A stretch of DNA of 64,000 nt from NCBI RefSeq assembly GCF_025499425.1, contig NZ_JAIMCB010000007.1, positions 62,001-126,000 on the forward strand, in the 5' to 3' direction. The position numbers and the translations under genes were made by a program. Below the pieces are notes generated by a model, which saw only the letters and a program-made list of their open reading frames with translations, was not told where the DNA came from and did not search any database. Shown piece by piece: positions 39,718 through 48,171 of the stretch (position 1 is its first letter; every line of letters starts with the position of its first letter). Origin of the DNA: Acidiferrimicrobium sp. IK (GTDB lineage Bacteria > Actinomycetota > Acidimicrobiia > Acidimicrobiales > Palsa-688).

Positions 39718-39723
39718 ATCCTA
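39718..39723 (-). promoter_or_regulatory. -10 box of the FadR-type regulator
   Basis: TAGGAT on the minus strand with 6 nt to ATG 39711. Confidence 0.5.
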
Positions 39724-39832
39724 GTGACGGCAATGCGGAGTCGCGGGTTATGCATCCGCTGTACGATTGCACGGAAACGTCATGTCGTATTCCTGCTAGC
39801 TTCGGGGTCCGGCGTGCACCAGACTGGCAGGC

Positions 39833-41350
39833 GTGCACGAGGACATCGAGGCCTGCGTGCGGGCGGTGCAGTCCAAGGATGTCCGCTTCGACGGGTGGTT
39901 CTTCACGGCGGTGACCACGACCCGGATCTACTGCCGGCCCAGCTGCCCGGTCGTGCCCCCAAAGGTGGCCCACATGCGGTTCTATCCGAGCGCGGCTGCC
40001 GCTCAGCAGGCCGGGTACCGGGCCTGCAAGAGGTGCCGGCCCGATGCCAGCCCCGGGTCGCCCGAGTGGGACCCAAGAGCCGATACCGTCGCGCGAGGTA
40101 TGCGACTCGTCGCTGACGGCGTCGTGGATCGGGAAGGGGTGCGGGGACTGGCTGCACGGCTGGGCTACAGCGTCCGTCAAGTCGAGCGGTTGATGACGGC
40201 GGAGCTCGGTGCGGGGCCTCTGGCACTGGCCCGGGCGCAGCGGGCGCAGACGGCCCGGGTGCTCATCGAGACGACCGATCTGGCGATGGGCGATGTGGCC
40301 TTCGGCGCTGGATTCGCCAGCATCCGATCGTTCAACGAGACGGTGCAGATGGTGTTCGCCTCCGCCCCGACCGAGCTACGACGGCGGGCCAGGAGCCGTC
40401 CGGGCTCCGCTGGCGGGGGCGGTGCGGGTTGGCTGTCATTGCGCTTGGCCGTGCGCCGCCCTTTCTACGCCGGCAACCTTTTCGGACACCTGGCGGCCAC
40501 CGCGGTCCCCGGTGTCGAGGAGTGGCGAGACGGCGCGTACTGGCGGACCCTGCGCCTTCCGGGAGGCGCAGGGGTGGTTGCCCTGGCCCCGGGCCTCGAT
40601 GAGGGGAGCCGGGACCCCGCGGGGCCACCCGGCGCCGACCACGTCGAGTGCCGGCTGCGGCTGGCCGACCTGAGGGACCTCTCGACGGCGATCGCCCGGT
40701 GCCGGCGTCTCCTCGATCTCGACGCTGATCCCGTCGCCATCGACGGCGTCCTTGGGGCTGACGCCGTGCTGGGGCCGGCGGTGCGGGAGGTGCCCGGACG
40801 GCGGGTGCCGCGAAGTGTCGACGGCGACGAGATGGCCGTGCGCTCCGTCCTCGGACAGCAGGTGTCCACTGCCGCGGCCCGGACCCACGCAGCGCGGCTG
40901 GTCGTGGCCCACGCCCCCCGCCTCGACACCCCGGTCGGCGGCCTCACCCACCTGTGGCCTGCGTCCGAGGACCTCCGTCAGATCGACCGGGACCGCTTGG
41001 CCCTTCCCCGGGCCCGTCGAGCGACTCTCGCCGCGCTCGTCGACGCATTGGCGTCGGGGAGCGTCGACCTCCGCCCGGGGGCGGACTGGGCTCGGGCCCG
41101 AGCGTCTCTGGGAGCCATCCCCGGTGTCGGGCCTTGGGCCGTCGAGACCATCGCCATGCGAGCTCTGGGCGACCCCGACGCCTTCGTCGCCACCGATCTC
41201 GGTGTGCGAGCCGCGGGTGCCCGGCTCGGACTGCCCCGAAGGGCCGAATTGGCCGCCCATGCGGCGGCCGCCTGGCGCCCGTGGCGGGCCTACGCCGTGC
41301 AGCACCTCTGGAGCACGAGCGACCACGCCGTCAACCGGATACCCGCGTGA
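39833..41350 (+). CDS. Ada-like regulator fused to AlkA-type DNA-3-methyladenine glycosylase
   Basis: 505 aa in three parts. Residues 1-78: Ada zinc domain with C34, C38, C65 and C68, where C38 in the RPSC turn is the methyl-phosphotriester acceptor in Ada. About 85-185: AraC-type HTH (VRGLAARLGYSVRQVERLM, FASIRSFNETVQMVF). About 200-500: AlkA glycosylase with the helix-hairpin-helix LGAIPGVGPWAVETIAMRALGDPDAF, where the catalytic Asp lies in ATDLGV. It both senses alkylation and excises alkylated bases. The next gene, ogt, 33 bp on, completes an adaptive-response operon. GTG start. Confidence 0.92.
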   Translation: MHEDIEACVRAVQSKDVRFDGWFFTAVTTTRIYCRPSCPVVPPKVAHMRFYPSAAAAQQAGYRACKRCRPDASPGSPEWDPRADTVARGMRLVADGVVDREGVRGLAARLGYSVRQVERLMTAELGAGPLALARAQRAQTARVLIETTDLAMGDVAFGAGFASIRSFNETVQMVFASAPTELRRRARSRPGSAGGGGAGWLSLRLAVRRPFYAGNLFGHLAATAVPGVEEWRDGAYWRTLRLPGGAGVVALAPGLDEGSRDPAGPPGADHVECRLRLADLRDLSTAIARCRRLLDLDADPVAIDGVLGADAVLGPAVREVPGRRVPRSVDGDEMAVRSVLGQQVSTAAARTHAARLVVAHAPRLDTPVGGLTHLWPASEDLRQIDRDRLALPRARRATLAALVDALASGSVDLRPGADWARARASLGAIPGVGPWAVETIAMRALGDPDAFVATDLGVRAAGARLGLPRRAELAAHAAAAWRPWRAYAVQHLWSTSDHAVNRIPA

Positions 41351-41383
41351 TCCCGACCAGGTCATCGACAATGGAGACCACCC

Positions 41384-41896
41384 ATGAGAGCTCGCAACCA
41401 CACTGACATCGACAGCCCGATCGGGCGCCTGACTCTGGTGGCCGAAGACGGGGAGATCTGCGGCCTCTACATGGACCTTCAGCGGCACCGCCCCGCCGAG
41501 AGCACCCTCGGGGCGCCGGCGGAGCGCGGCCTCGAGGCGGCGATCGAGCAACTGCAGGAGTACTTCGCCGGTGAGCGCCAGGAGTTCGATCTGGTGCTAC
41601 GGCCGGCAGGGAGCGCCTTTCACCGCCAGGTCTGGACCGCGCTGCGCGCCATCCCCTACGGAGCCACCGAGTCCTATGGGGAGCTCGCCGCCCGCATCGG
41701 GCGCCCCGGAGCGGCCCGGGCCGTCGGCCTGGCCAACGGTCGCAACCCGATCAGCATCATCGTCCCCTGCCATCGTGTCATCGGCGCCGACGGCAGCCTC
41801 ACCGGGTACGGCGGGGGAGTGGAGCGGAAACGGGCGCTCCTCGACTTCGAGCGGACCACGTCCGGTGTCGGCGCGCCGACCCTCTTCGTGTCCTGA
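41384..41896 (+). CDS. ogt: Methylated-DNA-protein-cysteine methyltransferase
   Basis: 170 aa suicide alkyltransferase that removes alkyl groups from O6-alkylguanine. The acceptor cysteine is in IIVPCHRVIG, with GRPGAARAVGLANGRNP as the preceding DNA-binding helix region and LTGYGGGVERKRALLDFE after it. GGAG lies 8 nt before the ATG. It follows the Ada/AlkA fusion and is probably induced with it. The 216 bp after it (41897-42112) show no gene or clear signal. Confidence 0.95.
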   Translation: MRARNHTDIDSPIGRLTLVAEDGEICGLYMDLQRHRPAESTLGAPAERGLEAAIEQLQEYFAGERQEFDLVLRPAGSAFHRQVWTALRAIPYGATESYGELAARIGRPGAARAVGLANGRNPISIIVPCHRVIGADGSLTGYGGGVERKRALLDFERTTSGVGAPTLFVS

Positions 41897-42112
41897 GGAG
41901 CAGCCGGTGTGAGCTGACGGCGCAGCCCTCGTTCCGGGCCAGCCCCTGAGCGCCGACCAAGGGCTCCCACCTCTCGCGCAGAGCAGCACGATGGCGCGCC
42001 ACCCGCGCCCGTCACGACCGGTCCCCTAGCCAGGCTGGACCGCAGGCTCGCTCCGTTGCGCCGCCTTCCGATCAGCTCGCTCCAAGTGGTGGTCACCGCC
42101 CGGTCGTTCGGC

Positions 42113-43129
42113 TTACCCAGGGTGTCTGGTTTTTGCCGGGGCGAGCAACTCCGAGGCCAGGTAGGTCGCGTCGATGAGCACTGCTGGCCGGCCATCGGCT
42201 GTCCGCACCTCGCCCCGGCCGGCGGCCAACCGGCGGCCCAGATGCATGATGGTGCCGCGGGCTTCGATGCGGGACCCGTCGGCCGGGATGTTGCGCACGA
42301 ACGCGGCCCGCAGTTCGACCAGGGACATGCCGACCGCTCCGCCCTCCCTGGCCTCCAGCGCGACGCGAAGCGCTAAGTCCAGCACCCGCTCGCCGACGAG
42401 TGCCCCGACGCCACCGTGCACCGTGGCCCGGCTGTTGGCCAGGTCGGGCGCGGCCCTCACCCGGATGGTGACGCCAGCACGACGTGCGGCGACCACTTCG
42501 GTGCCGAGGCGGTCGTGCACCGGTTCGCCGGCGACGAGATGATGGATGCCACCTGGCACGACTGCTCTGTCGTCGCCCGCGGCCCGGTCGGGCCGCCGGC
42601 GGCTCGATTCCTCGTCGGGGGCGCCGAGGCGGCCCCGGCCGGCTCCGTCGATCAGGTCGCCGGAGAGGCCGGGTACCAGCACGGAGCCAATCGTCGCACG
42701 GGCCACCTCCTGCCCGCTCTCGGTGCGAACGCTGCCCTCTGCGATCCCGAAGTGGGCAGCTAGCGACCGGCACCGGCCCTCGGCCAGCATCACGGTGGTG
42801 TCGATCGGGATGGGTGCCAGGACCTCGAAGTGAAGGTGGGAGGTCACCATTGACATCCCCTTCTCCACCAGCGACATGACCGAGCCGCCGAGGACCGAGT
42901 CGGTGACCAGGCCCAGCGCGCCAGGTACTACGGCGCCGCTGCGGTCCCGGAGCCAGTCGGGAATCTGCATGCGCTGGCCGGAGGTGCCGTGGCCGCTGTG
43001 GGTGCGTTCCAACCCGGCTGCGTGCCAGGCCGGGATGAACGGCGTCGGTCGTAGCGGTCGGGTGTCCGCTGCTTGCGCCGGAGCGGCCCCGGTTGCGTCG
43101 GTTGGTCTCATGGATGCTGCATCGGGCAC
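42113..43129 (-). CDS. Double-hotdog thioesterase-like protein
   Basis: 338 aa with two hotdog-fold halves, like PaaI-type acyl-CoA thioesterases fused head to tail. Half 1: LGLVTDSVLGGSVMSLVEKGMSMVTSHLHFEVLAPIP. Half 2: SRATVHGGVGALVGERVLDLALRVAL and AAFVRNIPADGSRIEARGTIMHLGRRLAAGRGEV. The general acid/base positions cannot be assigned with confidence. GTG 43129 is preferred because AAGGGG lies 6 nt upstream; a TTG at 43171 would add 14 residues. It follows pyruvate kinase on the same strand after 119 bp. Confidence 0.78.
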   Translation of the reverse strand: MPDAASMRPTDATGAAPAQAADTRPLRPTPFIPAWHAAGLERTHSGHGTSGQRMQIPDWLRDRSGAVVPGALGLVTDSVLGGSVMSLVEKGMSMVTSHLHFEVLAPIPIDTTVMLAEGRCRSLAAHFGIAEGSVRTESGQEVARATIGSVLVPGLSGDLIDGAGRGRLGAPDEESSRRRPDRAAGDDRAVVPGGIHHLVAGEPVHDRLGTEVVAARRAGVTIRVRAAPDLANSRATVHGGVGALVGERVLDLALRVALEAREGGAVGMSLVELRAAFVRNIPADGSRIEARGTIMHLGRRLAAGRGEVRTADGRPAVLIDATYLASELLAPAKTRHPG

Positions 43130-43248
43130 CTCACACCCCTTCTCAGCCCGCGGCTTTGCTGGATCATTCAACCTATTCGGTTATGGGAGTCGAGGTGGCG
43201 GCCGCTGGCGCAGGACGGCCGCGTCCGCCTCCCGACCCAGCGGGCCGC

Positions 43249-44682
43249 TCAGTGGACCGACACGATGCGCATCGTGTCGGTGATCGGGTCGGGTTCGGTC
43301 GGGCTGCCGGCCAGGACCACCACCACGTCGCCGGCCGCGGCGAAGCCGGCCTCTACCGCGGCCTTGACCGCGAACCACACGATGTCGTCGGTCGAGTCCG
43401 ACAACGGCACCGACACCGTGCTGACACCCCAGCTCAGCGTCAGGTGGCGGGCGGTACGGGTGGACGGCGTGGCCGCCACGATGGGAATCTCCGGCCGGAA
43501 GCGGGAGATGACCCGAGCGGTCGTGCCGGAGCGGGTGCAGGCGATGATGGCCGCCGCCCCTTCCCTCGACGCCCGCCAGGCGGCAGAGGTGGTAGTCGCG
43601 GTGATCCGCTCCGCTTGGCCGCCGGCCACCGCTTGGACGCCGAGCCCTTCTCCCCACGCGGAGTGATCGAAGTCGGCCTCGGCCCTCCGGGCGATGTTGG
43701 CCATGGTCGCCACCGCAGCGACTGGGTGCAGGCCGATGGCCGTCTCGCCGGAGAGCATGACGGCACTGGTCCCATCGAACACCGCGTTGGCCACGTCGGT
43801 CACCTCGGCGCGCGTCGGCGCCGGCGAGGTGATCATCGATTCCAGCATCTGCGTCGCGGTCGTCACGGGCCGCCCGAAGCGCACCGCGGCCTTGATCACC
43901 ATCTTCTGCACGTGCGGCACGTCTTCGAGTGGGATGCGCACCCCCAGGTCGCCGCGGGCCACCATCACCGCGTCGCTGGCGGCCAGGATGTGGTCCAGGT
44001 CGTCGACGGCCTCACCCGTCTCGATCTTCGCCATCAAGAGCGGTCCGTCGGCGCCGACCACGGCTCGCACCGCCTCCATGTCCGCCGCCCGGCGCACGAA
44101 TGACACAGCAACGGCGTCGACCCCTTCGCTCAGCAGGACCTCCAAGCGCGACAGGTCCTCGGGCGTAGGGGTGACCAGGCGGGCCCGCCCTGCCGGGGCG
44201 GTGACGCCGGGGCGGCCCTGGAGCAGGCCGCCGCTCAGGACCCGGGCGGTGACCCTGTCGCCGGTGCGGTCCTCCACCTGCAAGGCGACCAGGCCATCGC
44301 CGAGGAGGACCCGGTCGCCGGGGATGAGCTGCTGGACCATGTCCTCGTGGGCGACGGCCAGGCGGGTGGCGCTGCTGGCGGTGTCCTTCCCCTCGGCGGT
44401 GACGAGCTCGATGGCGTCGCCCGCGTTGACCCTGGCACCGCCCTCGGGGAACGCAGCGGCACGGATCTTCGGTCCCGGGAGGTCGGCGAGGATCCCGACG
44501 TCGGGCGCTGCGGAGCGGATGAGGCGGAACCGGGCCACCGCGTCGTCGATGCTGCCGTGGGCGAGAGGCAACCGGGCCACGTCCATGCCCGCGGCGACCA
44601 TCGCCGACAGGACGGCCGGATCGGAGGAGGCGGGACCGATGGTGGCGACGACACGGGTGCGCCGTTGGGGGGAGCGGGGCAT
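43249..44682 (-). CDS. pyk: Pyruvate kinase, K+-site variant
   Basis: 477 aa; transfers phosphate from PEP to ADP. Core motifs are kept: GPKIR (69-73), MAKIETGEAVDDLD, VMVARGDLGV, TATQMLESM and the allosteric-type C-domain. The strand usually reading RLNFSHG is RLPLAHG (37-43), so the Asn and Ser that bind K+ are Pro39 and Ala41. L67 and K71 match the signature of K+-independent enzymes (Lys in place of Glu117 of muscle PK). It may be a K+-independent enzyme, or a divergent second copy. Its 3' end contains a 24-bp perfect palindrome. Confidence 0.9.
   Translation of the reverse strand: MPRSPQRRTRVVATIGPASSDPAVLSAMVAAGMDVARLPLAHGSIDDAVARFRLIRSAAPDVGILADLPGPKIRAAAFPEGGARVNAGDAIELVTAEGKDTASSATRLAVAHEDMVQQLIPGDRVLLGDGLVALQVEDRTGDRVTARVLSGGLLQGRPGVTAPAGRARLVTPTPEDLSRLEVLLSEGVDAVAVSFVRRAADMEAVRAVVGADGPLLMAKIETGEAVDDLDHILAASDAVMVARGDLGVRIPLEDVPHVQKMVIKAAVRFGRPVTTATQMLESMITSPAPTRAEVTDVANAVFDGTSAVMLSGETAIGLHPVAAVATMANIARRAEADFDHSAWGEGLGVQAVAGGQAERITATTTSAAWRASREGAAAIIACTRSGTTARVISRFRPEIPIVAATPSTRTARHLTLSWGVSTVSVPLSDSTDDIVWFAVKAAVEAGFAAAGDVVVVLAGSPTEPDPITDTMRIVSVH
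43257..43280. terminator. 24-bp perfect palindrome in the last codons of pyk
   Basis: CCGACACGATGC followed by its exact reverse complement. It begins 5 bp inside the stop codon and encodes TDTMRIVSV. As RNA it folds as a 10-bp stem with a GCGC loop. It could be a terminator built into the coding end or a protein-binding site. Confidence 0.5.
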
Positions 44683-44786
44683 GCAGCGACTATTGCACCA
44701 CCGGGGTGCCGCTTTGTTCAGGCCCGGTCATGGTGGCTCTGGCCAGTCGCGTCAATCCCGCCAGCGGCCAGTGGTCGGCCGCCGGA

Positions 44787-45356
44787 TCAGCCCAGGCGGG
44801 GGGCCAGGGACCGGACCAACCGGTCGATCTCGATAGCGGCCGCAGTGAACTCCTCAACTTCGCCGCCGCCGGGGTCGACCACTTCCTCCCACGCCTCCAG
44901 CTCGAGGCCGGCCAGCCCGAGGCCGGCGACCCGCTCGGCGAGCGGACCGCCCGCCGGCAGGTCGCGCTCCAGCCGGCGTAGCGTGGCGGTGCGGCCGGCG
45001 GCCGCGGGGTGCTCCCTGCGGACCCACGCCACGTGTTCGGGGGCCAGGCCGATCACCAGGGTGGCCCGTTGTAGGTCGCTGGCGGTGGCCTGCCGGCTGC
45101 GGTGGGAACCAGGCTTCAGGCCGATGGCCCCCAGCGCTGCCCTGGTGCGGAAGCTGACCGGTTGCCCCTCGACGGTGAGAGTCCCTGCCGTTTCCACTGC
45201 GACCGACGGGGCGAGCGCGCCGAGCACCGCACCGGCCATGACCGATCGTGCGGCGTTACCGGTGCAGAGGAACAAGACGGCGGGAGCAGGCTCGGGTGGC
45301 AGGCGAAGATGATGGCACCCTCGGCGCCGGTGGGTGGGGACCGGCTCCGCTGTCAG
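44787..45356 (-). CDS. Low-molecular-weight protein tyrosine phosphatase family protein
   Basis: About 189 aa from the proposed start. The P-loop CTGNAARS fits C-X5-R-S near the N-terminus and VVDPGG near the C-terminus supplies the general-acid Asp, so it should be active on phosphotyrosine or arsenate-like substrates. No ATG, GTG or TTG precedes the P-loop strand in this frame after the amidohydrolase stop. CTG 45356 overlaps that stop as CTGA, the same geometry as ATGA coupling, and is my preferred start; an in-frame GTG inside the amidohydrolase gene (about 45483) is the alternative. Last gene of the CoA-transferase/amidohydrolase run. Confidence 0.72.
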   Translation of the reverse strand: MTAEPVPTHRRRGCHHLRLPPEPAPAVLFLCTGNAARSVMAGAVLGALAPSVAVETAGTLTVEGQPVSFRTRAALGAIGLKPGSHRSRQATASDLQRATLVIGLAPEHVAWVRREHPAAAGRTATLRRLERDLPAGGPLAERVAGLGLAGLELEAWEEVVDPGGGEVEEFTAAAIEIDRLVRSLAPRLG

Positions 45357-46819
45357 CTGCCGGCCCGGTGCAGGACCACGCCGCGGGCCACGGTCATCAC
45401 GACTTGCGGTGGCCCCCCACCCGCCGCCGGCATCACTGCGCACAGGTCGGACGGTTGGCCCGCCGCTACACGGCGAGGCTTCCACGGCGACGCGGCGTGC
45501 CCGCTCCACAATCCGACCGCCGCCTTCCAGCCGATGGCCTCGGTCGGCCCGAGTAGCGCACCGCTGGCGCTGCGGCGGCTGGTCGCGGCCTCCACGCCGT
45601 CCCAGGGATCCCAGGGCCCGAGGGGTGCGTCGCTGCTGGCAGCCACCCGCACCCCAGCGGTGAGCAGGGAGCCCAGCCGCCACAGGTCCGCCCGGTCGGC
45701 TCGGTCGACGTCGAGCAGGTAGCGGTCGCCGCGGGCTGCGACGAACCCCGGCTGGGTGACCACGGTCAGCCCCGTGCGGCGCAGCTGGGCCAGCTGGTCG
45801 GCGGCGAGCACGGCCCCGTGCTCGATCCGGTCGCCGTCGAGGGCTCCGGCCTCCTCGAACGCGGCCAGCGCGACGACGGCCTGCACTCTTGTAACGCAGT
45901 GAACCGCAACCCTCCGCCGCTTGCGGTGGGCGGCCGAGATGGACGCGGCGAGGTCGTCGATCGCCGGCAGCCGGTCGTCGTCGAGGAGCACCTTTACCGG
46001 TCCGATGGAGCCGCTCGCCGCCGGGTCGGCGTTGAGCGCGGTGGCTAGGGGGGCCATCAGGTGCAGGCGCTGGCCGATGACGCCGCGGGCCGCAGCGTCG
46101 ATCAGCGCCTCGATCTCGAGGTCGTCGCGGTCGGGCGTGGCGTCGGTCCATCCCGTTACCCCCCGCGTCGCCGCGGCCGAACTCAGCGCGGACAGCCCGG
46201 CGTCGCCTCCCGGGGCGGGGTCCGGCAGCCGTTCCCGGAGCCAACCGTCGAGCCGCCACAGCCGCCCGGTCGGGTGCCCCGCTGCGTCTCGCTCGACTCC
46301 GGCCGGAATACCCCCGACGCCTGCAAGCTCGTTGTCGGCGTTCTCGTAATCGAGGTCGAGCAGCCCGATGGCTCGCAGCCCGGAGGAGTTGAGGACCCAC
46401 AGGGCACCGCTTCGATGCTGGACCCGCACCGGCCGCGACGCCAGCAGCTGGTCGAGGGACACTCGGTCCAGGTTGCCGGCGACGCTTTGGTGGTAGCCGA
46501 CGGCACGGACCCACCCGCCGGGACCGGCCGGTGCCGCCGCCAACGCGTCGGCCATCCCGGCTGCGTCCTCGACCGCCGGCGGCCCGGCCTGCACCGATCC
46601 GGCCGCTGCCACGCACGCCCGCAGGTGCACATGGTGGTCGTGCAGACCGGGCAGCAGGGTCGCGCCTTCCACGTCGACGACCTGGGCCCTGCGCTCTCGG
46701 CTGCCGGCCTGCGGCGGCCCGAAGGTGACCGCCGCGATGAGCTCGCCTCGCACGTGCACCTCCGCGGCGCGTCCGCCGACGCGTCCGCCGGTGACGACCA
46801 GCCGCACGGGCCCGCTCAC
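45353..46819 (-). CDS. Amidohydrolase family protein (YtcJ-like)
   Basis: 488 aa metal-dependent hydrolase: LPGLHDHHVHL at about 62-72 supplies the metal histidines, VAVHCVT and the DRIEHG strand further ligands, and SSDAPLGPWDPW the catalytic Asp. A YtcJ-type exocyclic amidohydrolase is likely, with unknown substrate. GTG start overlaps the CoA-transferase stop as GTGA, and its stop overlaps the phosphatase start, so three genes are coupled. The pairing with a class III CoA-transferase suggests catabolism of an amide or cyclic acid. Confidence 0.85.
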   Translation of the reverse strand: MSGPVRLVVTGGRVGGRAAEVHVRGELIAAVTFGPPQAGSRERRAQVVDVEGATLLPGLHDHHVHLRACVAAAGSVQAGPPAVEDAAGMADALAAAPAGPGGWVRAVGYHQSVAGNLDRVSLDQLLASRPVRVQHRSGALWVLNSSGLRAIGLLDLDYENADNELAGVGGIPAGVERDAAGHPTGRLWRLDGWLRERLPDPAPGGDAGLSALSSAAATRGVTGWTDATPDRDDLEIEALIDAAARGVIGQRLHLMAPLATALNADPAASGSIGPVKVLLDDDRLPAIDDLAASISAAHRKRRRVAVHCVTRVQAVVALAAFEEAGALDGDRIEHGAVLAADQLAQLRRTGLTVVTQPGFVAARGDRYLLDVDRADRADLWRLGSLLTAGVRVAASSDAPLGPWDPWDGVEAATSRRSASGALLGPTEAIGWKAAVGLWSGHAASPWKPRRVAAGQPSDLCAVMPAAGGGPPQVVMTVARGVVLHRAGS

Positions 46820-48144
46820 CGCCGCTCCCGGATTCCGGCGCCGGTCGGGCCCCGGTCGAAGGGCCCGACCGTGACCGGGTCGAAGGGTGCGGCCGGCACC
46901 GGGTCGAGCACCGCCGCGGCGACCCCGGCCCCGGCCAGCTCCCAGCCGCCGGCCGGCGCCGAGCGCACCTCGGGGGAGGCCGGCGGATGCCCCCACCTGG
47001 CGCCCGACGCCAGCCACGCCGCGGCCGAAGACAGGGCCACGTCGAGCAGCGCGCCCCCGCCGGCGGCCAGCGCGTCGAGGACCGCGGCGGCGGCCACCAT
47101 CCCCGTCACCGGGTCCGCCACCGCGTCCGCCAGGAACACCGGGCGGCCCGGTCCGCTCCACCCGACCAGGCCGCCGGCGACGGCCGCGTCGTCGCCGAAT
47201 CCCACCCGGTTGGCGCCCGCGCCCCGCCCGTGGCCGGACACCGCGAGCCACACCCGCCCGGACCGTTCAGGCATGGCGTCGGGGCCGGCGCCGAGGTGGG
47301 CCAGCGCCCGGGGACGGGACGATTCGACCACGATGTCGGCGCCGGCCAGGAGGGCCAGCAGCGCGCCCCGGCCGCGCCTGGAGCTGACGTCGACGGTCAC
47401 CTGCTCCTGGTCGGCTTGGTGCAGCCAGCTGTACATTTCCGGCAGCCGCCGGGCGCCGTCAGGCCGGCCGGCCAGCTCCACCTTGGTCACCGTCGCGCCT
47501 GCCGCGGCGAGGATCCGGGTGGCGAGGGGACCGGCCCACATCGAGGACAGGTCGACGACCCTGAGCGACCCGAGCGGGCGCGGCGGCAGCGGCGGCCAGC
47601 GCGCCTCGACGGTGTAGGCCGCGGCGCCGACCGGCGGCGGGCGCAGCACGCCGGCGGGGACCCCGAGGAGGGTGGCCTGCTCGACTAGCGCCGCGCCGGT
47701 CAGCCGGCGGGCCCCGACGGCCACCGCCGGCCACGGGTCGTCGGCGTCGACGTCGCGGTGGTGGACGCCGGCGGGAGCGAGCAGGGCGGGCAGGGAGGCC
47801 ACGTCCTCCGGTCGGGGCAGGTTGAGCGCCACCCACCCGTCGGCGCTGCGCACCAACCGGCACGACCGGTTGGCCGAGGTGGTGCCGGCGCGGCGCAGCC
47901 CGAGCAGCGCAGCCCGGCCGGTCAGCAACCGCCCCCACCCCAGATCCACCCCGGTGCCGGCTCCGGCGCTGAGCGACGCGATCCGCTCCGCCAGGCGCCC
48001 CAGCCTGGTCGCGACTGCGTACGGCGGGGTTACCGGCGGCCCGTCCGGCCACCCGGTCAGGGCCGGCACGCCGCTCGCGGCCAGGGCCCGCAGCGCGCCG
48101 GGCGGGTCCGCGGGGCGCCCGGCGAGGGTCGGGTGGGGCACCAT
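46816..48144 (-). CDS. Class III (CaiB/BaiF) CoA-transferase with rearranged domain order
   Basis: 442 aa. The motif that normally opens these enzymes, VVDLSSMWAGPLATRILAAAGATVTKVE, begins only at about residue 195. The first ~190 residues contain stretches that in CaiB lie at the C-terminal side (ALTGWPDGPP, VRSADGWVALNLPRPEDVASL). The order therefore looks circularly permuted. GVLDALA-like and LLDVALSSAAAWLA blocks close the chain. It presumably transfers CoA between organic acids. The ATG lies 7 nt behind TAACCT, suggesting leaderless expression, and the gene heads a three-gene coupled operon. Confidence 0.82.
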   Translation of the reverse strand: MVPHPTLAGRPADPPGALRALAASGVPALTGWPDGPPVTPPYAVATRLGRLAERIASLSAGAGTGVDLGWGRLLTGRAALLGLRRAGTTSANRSCRLVRSADGWVALNLPRPEDVASLPALLAPAGVHHRDVDADDPWPAVAVGARRLTGAALVEQATLLGVPAGVLRPPPVGAAAYTVEARWPPLPPRPLGSLRVVDLSSMWAGPLATRILAAAGATVTKVELAGRPDGARRLPEMYSWLHQADQEQVTVDVSSRRGRGALLALLAGADIVVESSRPRALAHLGAGPDAMPERSGRVWLAVSGHGRGAGANRVGFGDDAAVAGGLVGWSGPGRPVFLADAVADPVTGMVAAAAVLDALAAGGGALLDVALSSAAAWLASGARWGHPPASPEVRSAPAGGWELAGAGVAAAVLDPVPAAPFDPVTVGPFDRGPTGAGIRERR

Positions 48145-48151
48145 CGCCGAG

Positions 48152-48161
48152 AGGTTACGCT
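48152..48161. promoter_or_regulatory. Overlapping divergent -10 boxes
   Basis: AGGTTACGCT holds TAACCT on the minus strand (48157-48152, 7 nt from the CoA-transferase ATG) and TACGCT on the plus strand (48156-48161, 10 nt from the crotonase ATG). The two share two base pairs. The whole intergenic gap is only 27 bp. Confidence 0.5.
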
Positions 48162-48171
48162 CGGCACCCCG

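Noticed and set aside
40730-41350. Separate glycosylase gene after the Ada part
   Set aside because: The frame runs without stop from the zinc domain through the HTH into AlkA, so it is one fused gene.
41897-42112. Small gene or RNA in the 216-bp gap after ogt
   Set aside because: Short frames there have no ribosome site or recognisable sequence, and no stable hairpin with a T-run was found.
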